In this document: positions 35,698-43,288 of the stretch, piece after piece
How the letters are laid out: the number at the start of each line of letters is the position of its first letter
Numbering within the stretch: position 1 is the stretch's first letter
Assembly (NCBI RefSeq): GCF_917627385.1
Contig: NZ_CAKJTL010000009.1
Span: 1 to 48,105, forward strand
Direction of reading: 5' to 3'
Origin: Protofrankia sp. CiT1
Lineage (GTDB): Bacteria; Actinomycetota; Actinomycetes; Frankiales; Frankiaceae
DNA: 48,105 nt
Notes under the pieces: model-generated
Seen by the model: the letters and a program-made list of their open reading frames with translations, nothing else
The model's database searches: none
Told to the model about the DNA's origin: nothing
Position numbers and translations under genes: made by a program

Positions 35698-36558
35698 ATG
35701 AGCATCGGAATCGATGTAGAAGGTGCCGACCGGACCACCGGAGGGAACACGCATGAGCTGCTCGGGCTGACTGTCGATGTCACAGCCAACAGCGGCAGCC
35801 TCATGATCGGCCCACCTCTGCTTAACTCCGGCGGCACGTTGTGGGGCGGTTGTGGGCTGGCTGCGGCGATCGCGGTCAGCGAGAGCATCCTCGATCGAGG
35901 CTGCCTGTGGGCGACCGTTCAGTACATCTCCCCCATTGAGACCAACGCGTGTCTCAGTCTTCACCTGGAGGTGGGCCAACACGGGCGGAGCCTGTCCCAA
36001 GCAGCTGTCCGCGGCACGATCAACGGCCGGCTCGCCATGCTGGCCACGGGCACCTTCGGAGGCACGACCGGCGACAGCCTGCAGTTCGGTGGCCCGCCCG
36101 AGGGCATCTCCTCAGAGCCACTCGACTGCCCGCTGCGGATCCACACCAGCAGCGGCGGTGACATTCAGGAGGCGGGAGGCATGCTCGCTCAGATTGAACA
36201 GCGTTGGGCCCGTCCCCCACGGTCAACGCTTGACGGCAATCCGGGTTCAGGTCACTGCGCTCTGTGGGCACGGCTACCTCAACCCATGCTGACCTCGCCA
36301 GCCTCGATCGCAATCCTCGCCGATCTGGCGCCAACCGCTGTCATCGACGCGGTGGGCAGGCCTTTCTACACACTCAGCCTGGACAACAGCCTGCGGGTCG
36401 GACGCATAGCCCAGACGGACTGGGTGCTGGTCGATGCCCGGGTCGAAGCCATGATCCGCGGTGTGGCCCAGATCACCGCCAGAATATTCGACAAAAATGG
36501 ACAACTGCTAGCAGTAGCGAGCCAATCAGCCAAGCTGCTCCCGCCTCGAGCATCCTGA
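35698..36558 (+). CDS. Acyl-CoA thioesterase-like (hotdog fold) protein
   Basis: A 286-residue protein resembling two-hotdog acyl-CoA thioesterases of the TesB/PaaI-related type. It has LNSGGTLWGGCGLAAAIAVSE and LWATVQYISP in the first half, and a second hotdog-like half (SPASIAILADLAPTAVID ... SLDNSLRVGRIAQTDWVLVDARVEAMIRGVAQITARIFD). It probably hydrolyses a CoA thioester, but the catalytic residue cannot be assigned with confidence. ATG 35698 follows GAGGAC; an in-frame GTG at 35641 would add 19 residues. A terminator-like hairpin lies about 135 bases downstream. Confidence 0.7.
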   Translation: MSIGIDVEGADRTTGGNTHELLGLTVDVTANSGSLMIGPPLLNSGGTLWGGCGLAAAIAVSESILDRGCLWATVQYISPIETNACLSLHLEVGQHGRSLSQAAVRGTINGRLAMLATGTFGGTTGDSLQFGGPPEGISSEPLDCPLRIHTSSGGDIQEAGGMLAQIEQRWARPPRSTLDGNPGSGHCALWARLPQPMLTSPASIAILADLAPTAVIDAVGRPFYTLSLDNSLRVGRIAQTDWVLVDARVEAMIRGVAQITARIFDKNGQLLAVASQSAKLLPPRAS

Positions 36559-36691
36559 CCCCCGGCGTACCGGCCAAGCCCACGGCCCCCGCCACCTATC
36601 GCGGTATCCGCTGGATGTGCCCCTCGCTCGGCGCATCCCCGCCAAGCCTGGTAGGTTGACGGTGTTGCAGTTGGAGCTTCCTCGAACGTTC

Positions 36692-36723
36692 AAACGCCCC
36701 AGAGTCTGACAGCGGGCGTTTTT
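36692..36723 (+). terminator. Rho-independent terminator candidate
   Basis: AAACGCCC (36692-36699) and GGGCGTTT (36714-36721) form an 8-bp stem around a 14-base loop, followed by TTTCGTTT. It lies after the thioesterase-like gene and about 100 bases before cspA, so it could also be a structure in the cspA leader. Confidence 0.55.
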
Positions 36724-36821
36724 CGTTTCTCCGGTCTTTTCCGGCAGTGGGACGATCCCACCGCGGCAACCTAGTATTCGCAGCGGGCGGGCTTGGTCCA
36801 GCCCCACGAAGGAGACGACAC

Positions 36822-37025
36822 ATGGCTCAGGGCACCGTGAAGTGGTTCAACGGCGAGAAGGGTTTCGGGTTCATCGCCCAGGACGGCGGCGGTCCCGACG
36901 TGTTCGTCCACTACTCGGCGATCGACAGTGCCGGCTACCGCAGCCTGGAAGAGAACCAGCGCGTCGAGTTCGAGGTTACGCAAGGTCAGAAGGGCCCGCA
37001 GGCGGAGCACGTCCGCCCTGTCTGA
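36822..37025 (+). CDS. cspA: Cold shock protein
   Basis: A 67-residue cold shock domain protein with the RNP1 motif KGFGFI, RNP2 VFVHYSAI and the conserved [17 protein letters not shown] start. Such proteins bind single-stranded RNA/DNA and act as RNA chaperones, often at normal temperature in actinomycetes. ATG 36822 follows GAAGGAGA at good spacing. It is monocistronic, ended by a strong 13-bp hairpin. Confidence 0.97.
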   Translation: MAQGTVKWFNGEKGFGFIAQDGGGPDVFVHYSAIDSAGYRSLEENQRVEFEVTQGQKGPQAEHVRPV

Positions 37026-37031
37026 GCCCCT

Positions 37032-37069
37032 CGGTGTGGAGCGCTCGCCGACGTGGGCGCTCCACACCG
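37032..37069 (+). terminator. Strong hairpin terminator after cspA
   Basis: CGGTGTGGAGCGC (37032-37044) and GCGCTCCACACCG (37057-37069) pair perfectly over 13 bp with a 12-base loop, starting six bases after the cspA stop. There is no T-tract, as is common for terminators in high-GC actinomycetes. Confidence 0.7.
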
Positions 37070-37116
37070 GCACGTCCAGCAGATCATGAAAACTCGTTCC
37101 TGGCACTGACCGAATG

Positions 37117-37273
37117 CTCGGCGCTGCTCCGGGGCGAAGGAGCGGGGCTGGGGTGCGTGCGGCGCAAGGCAGAGAAGGAAGTCCCCCTGGTGCTGGGTGA
37201 CGACCGACGACAACGCGGCGAGGTGCGTGCCCCAGCCCCGCGACGCCGCGTCCCCTATTGCCGGTCGCTCTAA
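37117..37273. repeat. Family-A palindromic element, copy 4
   Basis: Bases 37138-37160 (AGGAGCGGGGCTGGGGTGCG) and 37215-37273 (GAGGTGCGTGCCCCAGCCCC, GCGACGCCGCG, CCCCTATTGCCGGTCGCTCTAA) match family A. The right terminal repeat is intact; the left one is diverged near 37117. The centre is shortened relative to copy 2. Confidence 0.7.
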
Positions 37274-37518
37274 GTGGTCGCCGAGATAAACGCTTCAACC
37301 ATCCGCGAGAGCGGAATCCCACCGAGAGCCCTCGGATCCCACGCCGCCAGAACTACGTGGCAAAAATTACGCTGCGGACAGGATCCGCTGGGGCCCAGCG
37401 CCAGACGGATATCGGCTTTCATATCCGGGAAGAGAAGCCTCGGGTTCTCGACAGGCCGATGGTCAGCCCTGTCAGGCAGCAACCTTGTCAATTGGAACGT
37501 TCCCACTTTCGTGGACAC
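37270..37518 (-). pseudogene. Possible 3' fragment of an unknown gene
   Basis: An 82-residue frame ending ...PRALGGIPLSRMVEAFISATT, whose stop TAG is formed by the terminal repeat of family-A copy 4. The composition looks like a genuine protein end, but no family is recognised and no ribosome binding site supports the start. An overlapping plus-strand frame (37274-37618) is equally open, so the fragment is weakly supported. Confidence 0.3.
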
Positions 37519-37634
37519 TTCTTACCATGCCGAGGATCTTGTCCTTCCGTCACATTCGACTCCGGGCTCTTCAGGCGTGCGGCGGCTGATCGTGGAATGG
37601 ATCCACTGTCGGTTGTAGTAGACATCGTGGGATC

Positions 37635-38004
37635 GTGGCCGGCCTGACGTTCCTAGCCGACCGACTGAAGATCGACCGGTGTTCGCCCACGGTATGGACC
37701 CCTGACCAGTTGCGCGTCTCTGACCAGTTGCGTGCCTTCGTCAGGCACCTCCAAGACGACCGGCTCTATGCCATGTACCTCCTGGCGGTCACCACCGGGA
37801 TGCGGCGCGGCGCTCTGGTCGGCGTTCGTCGCCCCGACGTCAACCTCAACGCGGCCACCGTCTCACCAAGCCAGCCCCGCATCGTCATCAACGACAAGGC
37901 AGTGGACGGCGCACAGAGCGCTGGCCCGTGCACTTCATCCGTGGTCGTCCGCCAGCATCCGTGCTCGTTCATCGGCTTGGCTGTCATCATCGGGCGGCAG
38001 GCGG
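37635..38004 (+). pseudogene. Tyrosine recombinase (integrase) remnant 1
   Basis: The frame keeps the beginning of a phage-type integrase catalytic domain: TPDQLR ... AFVRHLQDDRLYAMYLLAVTTGMRRGALVGVRRPDVNLN, with the first catalytic Arg in GMRRG, then QPRIVINDKAVDG. After about residue 95 the similarity stops; the HxxR and Tyr boxes are absent and the IS30-type element follows at 38005. The core-binding domain is missing too. It is a fossil of an integrative element near tRNA-Ala. Confidence 0.75.
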
Positions 38005-38885
38005 GGCGGAATCAAGCGGTCAAGGCGACACATGCCTTTCCAGCAGATCGTTGAACACCTCTACCGGCTTGCGCCAGCCCAACGTCTCACGAGGCCTGCC
38101 ATTCAACTCCGCGGCCACTCTATCGAGATCTTCCCGGGAATGCACGGAGAGGTCCGTGCCCTTCGGGAAATACTGCCGAAGAAGGCCGTTGATGCTCTCG
38201 TTCGAACCCCGCTGCCACGGCGAATGCGGATCACAAAAATAGACTGGCATCCCGGTTCTCACGGTGAAATCGGCGTGCCGGGCCATCTCCTTACCCTGGT
38301 CCCAGGTCACGCTGTTCCGGAAGAACTCAGGCAGGGTTTCCATCTTCTTCGCGAGCAGGTAGGCGACGCGTTCGGCGTTACGGTCGTAGGGAATCCGCAC
38401 CAACATGACGAACCGCGTGGTACGATCGACCAACATCGCGATCTGGGACTTGTTTCCCTGCCCGATTATCAAGTCCCCTGCCCAGAACCCGGGCACGGCG
38501 CGGTCATCGGCTTCCCGCGGCCGTTCGCTGATGTTGACCATGTCGACTTTCTCGTAGACCATCGTTCACCACGCCAGGAAGCCGTGGCAACGCTTCGGGC
38601 TTTCTTTCCTTCGGACGTGCCAGGTTCTCCTCGCGGCGTCGCTGCGCCTCGACCGCACGGTATGCCATCGCGCCGCCGTTACGGTCGATCTCCCGAGATA
38701 TTGTTGAGTGGTGCCGGCCGAGCAGCTGCCCGATATACCGCGCCGACTTGTGCCGGCTCAGTTCCCGGGAGATAGTCGCCCACTCCTCGATCTTCAACAA
38801 CTCGCGCGAAGCCAGCTACCGTCCAGTCTGTCGACACTGCCGAGATCATCCTATCGGAGTGTCGCTACGACCGTTTGAACTCGCC
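38005..38885 (-). mobile_element. IS30-family element, internally deleted
   Basis: About 880 bases carrying an IS30-type transposase in two broken parts. The left end (complement GTGTCGCCTTGACCGCTTGA at 38032-38013) matches the right end GTGTCGCTACGACCGTTTGA (38861-38880), giving imperfect terminal inverted repeats of about 27 bases. Intact IS30 elements are usually over 1 kb, so the middle is lost. It sits between two integrase remnants and is followed directly by an inverted fragment of another copy. Confidence 0.8.
38020..38800 (-). pseudogene. IS30-family transposase, broken
   Basis: Two frames in different phases. The N-terminal part (38800 to about 38560) has the IS30 helix-turn-helix (IEEWATISRELSRHKSARYIGQLLGRHHSTISREIDRNGG). 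The C-terminal part (38562-38020) has the DDE integrase core: GFWAGDLIIG, TWDQGKEMARH, and CDPHSPWQRGSNESINGLLRQYFPKGTDL with the catalytic Glu. The segment that normally joins them (roughly 100 residues before the VNISERP motif) is deleted and the frame is shifted, so no active enzyme can be made. Confidence 0.88.
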
Positions 38886-38965
38886 CGTTGGGCTGGCGCA
38901 AGCCGGTAGAAGTGTTCAACGATCTGCTGGAAAGGCATGTGTCGCCTTGACCGCTTGATTCCGCC
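38886..38965 (+). repeat. Inverted 80-bp copy of the IS30 left end
   Basis: This stretch is the reverse complement of 38005-38084 with one mismatch. Read on the plus strand it encodes the transposase C-terminus (GWRKPVEVFNDLLERHVSP) and its stop. It is therefore the end of a second IS copy in opposite orientation, abutting the first element's right end without a gap. Confidence 0.88.
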
Positions 38966-39267
38966 TACTGCACGCCGTGACCAGATGAAGCCCGCAAGCC
39001 TCGCGAAGATTCACGCGGTGTTACGGGCCGCACTCGCCGACGCGGAACGGATGGATCTCGTGAGCCGCAACGTCGCGAAAGCCGTCCGACCGCCGAGCCT
39101 GGCAGGCGGGGAACGCCGTACGCTGACCACAGATGATGCCCGTCGTTTCCTGGCGGTGGCCAGAGAGGACCGGCTCGAAGCACTGTTCGTTCTGGCGATC
39201 ACGATGGGGCTGCGCCGCGGTGAGCTGCTCGGCGCGGTGAGCTGCTCGGCGCGGTGAGCTGCTCGGC
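38966..39267 (+). pseudogene. Tyrosine recombinase (integrase) remnant 2
   Basis: It encodes the core-binding end and first catalytic box of an integrase: SLAKIHAVLRAALADAERMDLVSRNVAKAVRPPSL, then RTLTTDDARRFLAVAREDRLEALFVLAITMGLRRGELLG. A 17-base sequence at the Arg box is triplicated, shifting the frame and ending the protein. The Arg box overlaps in content with remnant 1, so the two come from different integrase genes or copies, not from one gene split by the IS. Confidence 0.8.
39217..39267. repeat. 17-bp tandem triplication
   Basis: GCGGTGAGCTGCTCGGC is repeated three times without mismatch (39217-39233, 39234-39250, 39251-39267). Seventeen is not a multiple of three, so each extra copy shifts the integrase frame. 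It ends exactly at the start of family-B copy 1. Confidence 0.9.
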
Positions 39268-39375
39268 CTCAGAGCGCGTTTGAGATCGTCATTCCGGCTC
39301 GCCGCGTCCAGGCGCTCCCTGGCCGCGTTGTCGGCCACACCGATACAACTCATCCGGTATCGCTTCGGCCTTCCG
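39268..39375. repeat. Family-B element, copy 1 (truncated)
   Basis: The 108 bases from CTCAGAGCGCGTTTGAGATCG match 44698-44805 with only four differences. The right part of the element (second inverted arms) is absent after 39375. The minus strand is open in both copies. Confidence 0.85.
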
Positions 39376-39506
39376 CGCACCAGAGGCCGACACCGGCGCG
39401 CAACCCGAGAAGGAGCACGAGGACGACACAGCGGAAGACCAGGACGACAGATAGCGCATCTTGGCTACACGGCTGGCCACATAACGATCATTGTTACCCC
39501 GGCCAG

Positions 39507-39592
39507 GTCGAGCAAAGCTCGACACCGGGGGTCCGGGGGTCGCCCCCCCGGGAAGGCATCGCGGCTGGTGGCGAAGGTGGCCGAAGGCCACC
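39507..39592 (-). terminator. Two hairpins downstream of tRNA-Ala
   Basis: On the tRNA strand the first is GGTGGCC-TTC-GGCCACC (39592-39576), a perfect 7-bp stem about 20 bases after the tRNA end. The second is GTCGAGC-TTT-GCTCGAC (39523-39507). Either could end tRNA transcription; a T-tract is missing. Confidence 0.45.
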
Positions 39593-39612
39593 GAGCAGCC
39601 AAAGCCAGCTTG

Positions 39613-39685
39613 TGGAGACGCGGGGACTTGAACCCCGAACCCCTGCCTTGCAAAGGCAGTGCTCTGCCAATTGAGCTACGCCCCC
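39613..39685 (-). tRNA. tRNA-Ala (TGC)
   Basis: A 73-base cloverleaf. The acceptor stem GGGGGCG/CGTCTCC includes the G3-U70 pair that identifies alanine tRNAs, with discriminator A. The anticodon arm CTGCC-TTTGCAA-GGCAG has anticodon TGC at 39652-39650; the T arm is CGGGG-TTCAAGT-CCCCG. CCA is not encoded. In many actinomycetes tRNA-Ala(TGC) lies near gyrA, consistent with an origin-proximal position. Integrase remnants lie on its 3' side. Confidence 0.96.
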
Positions 39686-39835
39686 GGTAGGCGACACACG
39701 ACGCCCGTCGGGAAATCCCCCCTCAAGGGTACGGCACGCCGCGGCCAGCCGGGCAACCGGTGGCAGCCGGCGAGGGCGCGGGTTGTGCTCCACGGGAACA
39801 CCACCCGCGCTTCGTCCCGCAGCCATCTACTGGGG

Positions 39836-40486
39836 TCAGGGGACACAGGGCGCAAGGCCCAGGGAACGCAGGAGAGATCCGGCAAAATTTCGATCTTCCG
39901 GGCAGGAAGGAGCCGGTTCGGGTCCCGGCGAAGCCGGGCTGGACGAGTCACTCCCCTGTATCAGCACGGCCACACCAGCTGTCGTGCCTGGCTCTGGGGA
40001 CGCCGAGGGCGGCACCGCCGGAGTGGACGCCACGGTCGACACAGTGCTGCCTGAGCCCATCGGCTCGTCGCTGCGCGGACCGAGGCCAGCCGGCGGTGCC
40101 GGCGCTTCAACCGGTACAGACACGGACGTCGCGCCGGCCGCCACCATCCTTGGGCCGTCATCCGAGTGGGCTGGCGGCCGCGTGGCCATGGCCGATGCCG
40201 TCGCCACCGCGTCCCGTGCATCCTGTCCGGGAAGACCCACGACATCGGGTACGGGTGTTGCCACTCCGGCCGTCCCGTCACCTGATGCGCCAGGACGGGC
40301 CACGGTCGCCGTGTGCTGCCCGCCGCCCGACAGGACAGCCGAGACAACGAGCAGAACAATAGCTGCGAATCCTCCTAAACCAGCACCAATGGCAACCTCA
40401 CGAGGCCGCGGGGTGCCGTCATCCGATCCGCTGGAGCGGACCAGGCGCCGTGATTCGCCAACGCGCACGCTGCTGTTGCTTGTCAT
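39836..40486 (-). CDS. Single-pass membrane protein, hypothetical
   Basis: A 216-residue protein with a charged N-terminus, one membrane segment at about residues 33-53 and a long Ala/Pro/Ser/Thr/Gly-rich extracytoplasmic part. A short PVPDVVGLPGQDARDAVATA stretch (about 78-97) resembles the beginning of a PASTA domain, but the rest of the domain is not evident. The C-terminus has two cysteines (SCPEDR, LAPCVP). The function is unknown; a wall-facing role is suggested only by the topology. It lies immediately upstream of tRNA-Ala on the same strand. Confidence 0.6.
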   Translation of the reverse strand: MTSNSSVRVGESRRLVRSSGSDDGTPRPREVAIGAGLGGFAAIVLLVVSAVLSGGGQHTATVARPGASGDGTAGVATPVPDVVGLPGQDARDAVATASAMATRPPAHSDDGPRMVAAGATSVSVPVEAPAPPAGLGPRSDEPMGSGSTVSTVASTPAVPPSASPEPGTTAGVAVLIQGSDSSSPASPGPEPAPSCPEDRNFAGSLLRSLGLAPCVP

Positions 40487-40508
40487 CCGTCCCCTTCACG
40501 CCCGGAGC

Positions 40509-40546
40509 CACCTTCCAGGCGCCCGGTTCGATCCCGGGCGTCCCCA
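40509..40546 (+). other. tRNA 3'-end-like fragment (possible att relic)
   Basis: CCACCTTCCA then GCCCGG-TTCGATC-CCGGGC and GTCCCCA read like the anticodon-side, T arm and acceptor 3' strand of a tRNA. No matching 5' acceptor strand GGGGAC or D arm precedes it on the plus strand, so it is not a complete gene. Integrative elements that enter tRNA 3' ends leave such duplicates; a decayed tRNA is the alternative. CCTTCCA resembles the TCC-anticodon loop of tRNA-Gly. Confidence 0.4.
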
Positions 40547-40733
40547 TCCGACAAGCAGATCTCACAACGCTTTGCCTACAAAGTAGACACAAACAGTGAG
40601 GAGACCCAAAGGATGCCAAAGGGAACTCAACCACAACACCACTACCAGTGGGTTAATCTCTCGAAACCGAGAACGGGAGCAGCAGGGCGGAAGCCTCAAG
40701 AATCAGAGGGCGCGGGGCCGGACCGGGCTCCGC

Positions 40734-40760
40734 GCAGGCCATGCAGGCCATGCAGGCCGT
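40734..40760. repeat. 9-bp tandem repeat, three units
   Basis: GCAGGCCAT, GCAGGCCAT, GCAGGCCGT in direct succession within a gene-free stretch. Confidence 0.85.
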
Positions 40761-40986
40761 CACGACGGGTGGGCACGTCGTCGGCCGTAGATCATAAATG
40801 TGATGAAAATCACGAAAATGCCAGTAAAATGTTACATACGGCCAAAATAGACCAATGGAGCGAAAACAGAGCGGCGCTGTGTGCCGTATCGGCGCGAAGG
40901 CGTCCACGGGCAGCCCGACACGCTCGCACCGCGATGGGTGGAGGCGTGGCGGGCTGACGTCCGAGCCCCGCCCGAACCGCTGGGGC

Positions 40987-41118
40987 TCAGTTCAGGTTGA
41001 TGGCGGTGGTCGCCTCATGCCAGAGGTCAACCTCGTCCTTGCCCCTGCGACGGCGCACGACGGTCGCCACCGCTCCAGCTCCGGCAACGACAACGAGAAG
41101 CACAAGCTTGCGAATCAT
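40987..41118 (-). CDS. DLW-39 family small protein
   Basis: A 43-residue protein: MIRK, one hydrophobic segment (residues 5-21), a RRRRGKDE basic/acidic stretch and the diagnostic DLWHEAT motif at residues 31-37. DLW-39 proteins are tiny, widely conserved actinobacterial proteins of unknown function, typically encoded near gyrA and tRNA-Ala, which agrees with the location here. ATG 41118 is the only sensible start. The gene is far below usual ORF-length cut-offs. Confidence 0.85.
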   Translation of the reverse strand: MIRKLVLLVVVAGAGAVATVVRRRRGKDEVDLWHEATTAINLN

Positions 41119-41232
41119 GTAGGCCAACCTACCCGCGCCCGGCGATCCTTGCCCGCCGTGTCCCAGACGACCTGTTGTGGGAGGCCGCGGGCGCTCGCGA
41201 GGGCCGGATTCACAACAATCTCCGGGAGATCA

Positions 41233-41775
41233 TCAACGCTGGTACGTAGCCCGCAGGACACCGCGAGCAAGAGTGTGGAACGCCAGGTTGAACCCGACAA
41301 CCGCGGACGAGACAGAGTCGGGGAGCCCGAGCGACGGGACGTCGACCGCATGGGCCGCAAAAATGTAACGATGCGGACGATCACCCTCCGGAGGCGCGGC
41401 GCCACCGAAATCGGCCGTACCGTAGTCGTTCCGTACGTGGAACGACCCCGAGGGCAGCTCCCGAAGATCACCACTTGCCACGCCGTGAGGCAGTTCGGTG
41501 ACCGAGAGCGGGATGTCGACCAGCGTCCAGTGCCAGAAACCGCTGCCCGTCGGTGCGTCCGGGTCGAAACAGGTGACAACGAAGCTCCGCGTCCCCGCGG
41601 GGAAGCCCGTCCACGCAAGGTGCGGCGAGAGGTTCTCCCCACCTGCGCTGGTGTGGACCGCCGATGGAGCAAGTGTGCCTCCATCGGAGAAGTCGTCACT
41701 ACTGAGCGTGAAAGACGGTACGCGGGGGAGAACATCGAACGGGTCCGGGGGCGTGCCGCGGTCAAGTGAGGACAT
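41233..41775 (-). CDS. YbhB/YbcL-type PEBP (Raf kinase inhibitor-like) protein
   Basis: A 180-residue phosphatidylethanolamine-binding-protein fold with the family motifs NLSPHLAWTGFPAGTRSFVVTCFDPDAP, FWHWTLVDIP, NDYGTADFGGAAPPEGDRPHRYIF and a terminal LARG segment. The pocket residues Asp, His and the DPDAP/GxxPPxGxxHRY motifs are present. Bacterial PEBPs bind small anionic ligands; no physiological role is settled. There is no signal peptide. It stands upstream of the DLW-39 gene on the same strand (114-base gap). Confidence 0.92.
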   Translation of the reverse strand: MSSLDRGTPPDPFDVLPRVPSFTLSSDDFSDGGTLAPSAVHTSAGGENLSPHLAWTGFPAGTRSFVVTCFDPDAPTGSGFWHWTLVDIPLSVTELPHGVASGDLRELPSGSFHVRNDYGTADFGGAAPPEGDRPHRYIFAAHAVDVPSLGLPDSVSSAVVGFNLAFHTLARGVLRATYQR

Positions 41776-41974
41776 CAGCCAACCTCGTTTTCTGTCAGAT
41801 GACTTCCGTTATGACATGACTCTTGCATGCCCGGTACAGCGTTTCACACAGCCCTGTCTCCCACACCGCCCGGACATGGGGCGCCCACTGGAGCCGGCAC
41901 GCCCCATACGCTGGACGGAACCCAGGCGCACAAGCACCGCACTCGCCTGTCAGGTAAGTTGGGTAATATTAATT

Positions 41975-42122
41975 CAGCAGCCCGGCAACAGGGGACGCGG
42001 TATCGCGGGGTTATCACGAGGTTGGGGCACGCACCTCGCGTCCGGTGGCTCCTTCCGCCGTCTCGCGACACACGCGCCCCAGTCCCACTTCTTGATCCAC
42101 ATCATTATCGCCGGGCGCTCTC
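41975..42122. repeat. Family-A palindromic element, copy 5 (short form, inverted)
   Basis: A 148-base copy in the orientation of copy 3. It begins CAGCAGCCCGGCAACAGGGGACGCGG, has TCGCGGGG and GAGGTTGGGGCACGCACCTCGC inside, and ends TTGATCCACATCATTATCGCC followed by GGGCGCTCT. The central section is missing, as in copy 3. Confidence 0.75.
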
Positions 42123-42237
42123 AAGCCATCCAGGACCTATTGACGACACGGCACCTCCGGACGTTTTCAGTCGATCATAAATAGCTGCCTGAACAGGATC
42201 TTGCAAACACTGTGACGAACCGCCCGGTCACCCGAAG

Positions 42238-42265
42238 AAAAACCTTGCGATCGTTGCGGGTTTTT
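42238..42265. terminator. Bidirectional terminator-like hairpin
   Basis: AAAAACC (42238-42244) and GGTTTTT (42259-42265) form a stem around a 14-base loop, with an A-run on one side and a T-run on the other, so it would work on either strand. It lies downstream of the DedA gene. Confidence 0.5.
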
Positions 42266-42309
42266 GGCTGCCAAACGGGACACACGGGCCTCCGACCAAC
42301 TAATCTGAG

Positions 42310-42369
42310 AAGTGCCCGGTGGGGCGACTACCAACTCCCCCCGTGTTGGCGGTCTCCCACCGGGCGCTT
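42310..42369. terminator. Long two-tier hairpin after the DedA gene
   Basis: AAGTGCCCGGTGGG (42310-42323) pairs with CCCACCGGGCGCTT (42356-42369) over 14 bp with one G-U wobble in RNA. Inside, CCAAC (42331-42335) and GTTGG (42345-42349) form a second stem around a C-rich loop. It starts 36 bases beyond the DedA stop. Confidence 0.6.
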
Positions 42370-42404
42370 CATCTTCCGCCCCGGGACGAGCGGGCCAAAC
42401 GCTG

Positions 42405-43118
42405 TCAGTCCTGATCAGGTATCGGGCGCGACTGCGACGAATGCCGCGGACCGCCTGAGTCCTTGGCCGGCCGCGTTGCCCGGCGATGCGCCCGCAACAG
42501 CTCGAAGGCGATCGGGATGACCGATAGCAGCACGATCCCGATGAAAATCGTCTCGACGTGGTTGGCCACAAAGTCGACCTTGCCCAGGAAATATCCGATC
42601 ACCGTTACAACGCTGCCCCACAGCAGCCCGCCAGCGACGTTGAAGATGCTGAAGAGCCGGTAGTTCATGCCACTGACACCCGCGATGATCGGGGTGAACG
42701 TCCGCACGATGGGAACGAAACGGGCAAGAATCACTGAAACAGGGCCATATCTCTCGAAAAATTCACGGGCCTTGCCCACGTTCTCCTGTTTGAACAGCCT
42801 CGAGTCGGGCCGCCGGAACAAGGTGGGACCGACCTTACGCCCGAACAGGAAACCTGTCTGGTCACCGAGGATCGCGGCAATCGAGATCAGAAAACAGGCA
42901 AGCCACAGCGGAGTGGACAACGTGTGGTTGGACACAAGCAGACCGACCGTGAACAACAACGAGTCACCGGGCAGGAAAAAACCGACAAGCAAGCCGGACT
43001 CGGCAAAAACGATCAAAAGCACAACGATCAGACCCGCTTTGGCCAGATGCTGCGCATCCAGGATGCTCGGGCCGAGCGCGAGGGTGGTCGAGGCGACCGT
43101 TGATGCTGAAACAGACAC
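42405..43118 (-). CDS. DedA family membrane protein
   Basis: A 237-residue polytopic protein of the DedA/VTT superfamily with the signatures FAESGLLVGFFLPGDSLLF, GDQTGFLFGRKVG, FFERYGPVSVILARFVPIVRTFTPIIAG and NVAGGLLWG. DedA proteins translocate undecaprenyl phosphate or other lipids across the membrane in several bacteria. GTG 43118 follows GGAGG at nine bases and gives a normal length; the longer frame to 43235 adds residues without family similarity. A strong hairpin follows the stop. Confidence 0.93.
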   Translation of the reverse strand: MSVSASTVASTTLALGPSILDAQHLAKAGLIVVLLIVFAESGLLVGFFLPGDSLLFTVGLLVSNHTLSTPLWLACFLISIAAILGDQTGFLFGRKVGPTLFRRPDSRLFKQENVGKAREFFERYGPVSVILARFVPIVRTFTPIIAGVSGMNYRLFSIFNVAGGLLWGSVVTVIGYFLGKVDFVANHVETIFIGIVLLSVIPIAFELLRAHRRATRPAKDSGGPRHSSQSRPIPDQD

Positions 43119-43288
43119 TATGACGGGCCTCCGGAGCGACTCGGGACACAAAGGCAGGCTTGCGGCCGATTCGGTTCCCGCCTCGACCGGGCGCTCTTCG
43201 CGGACGACAAGGAGCGTATCCACCGGCGCCGGCACGGCTGCCCGCGGCCCGCTGCGGGGTCTCCCCGTCCGCCTGACAGGATGCGCAG

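Larger units (their letters stand above)
40487..40986. other. Intergenic stretch with tRNA fragment and low-GC patch
   Basis: No gene is supported. It contains the tRNA 3'-end-like fragment (40509-40546), a 9-bp tandem repeat (40734-40760) and an unusually AT-rich patch at about 40790-40865 (TAAATGTGATGAAAATCACG). Short frames around 40613-40957 have no family features. Confidence 0.45.
41776..42404. other. Gene-free stretch with a repeat and two hairpins
   Basis: Between the PEBP gene start and the DedA gene stop. It holds family-A copy 5 (41975-42122) and two terminator-like hairpins (42238-42265 and 42310-42369). No coding sequence is supported. Confidence 0.5.

Noticed and set aside
37258-37647. 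Plus-strand ORF after the family-A copy 4
   Set aside because: It begins inside the repeat, has no recognisable domain and overlaps an equally open minus-strand frame.
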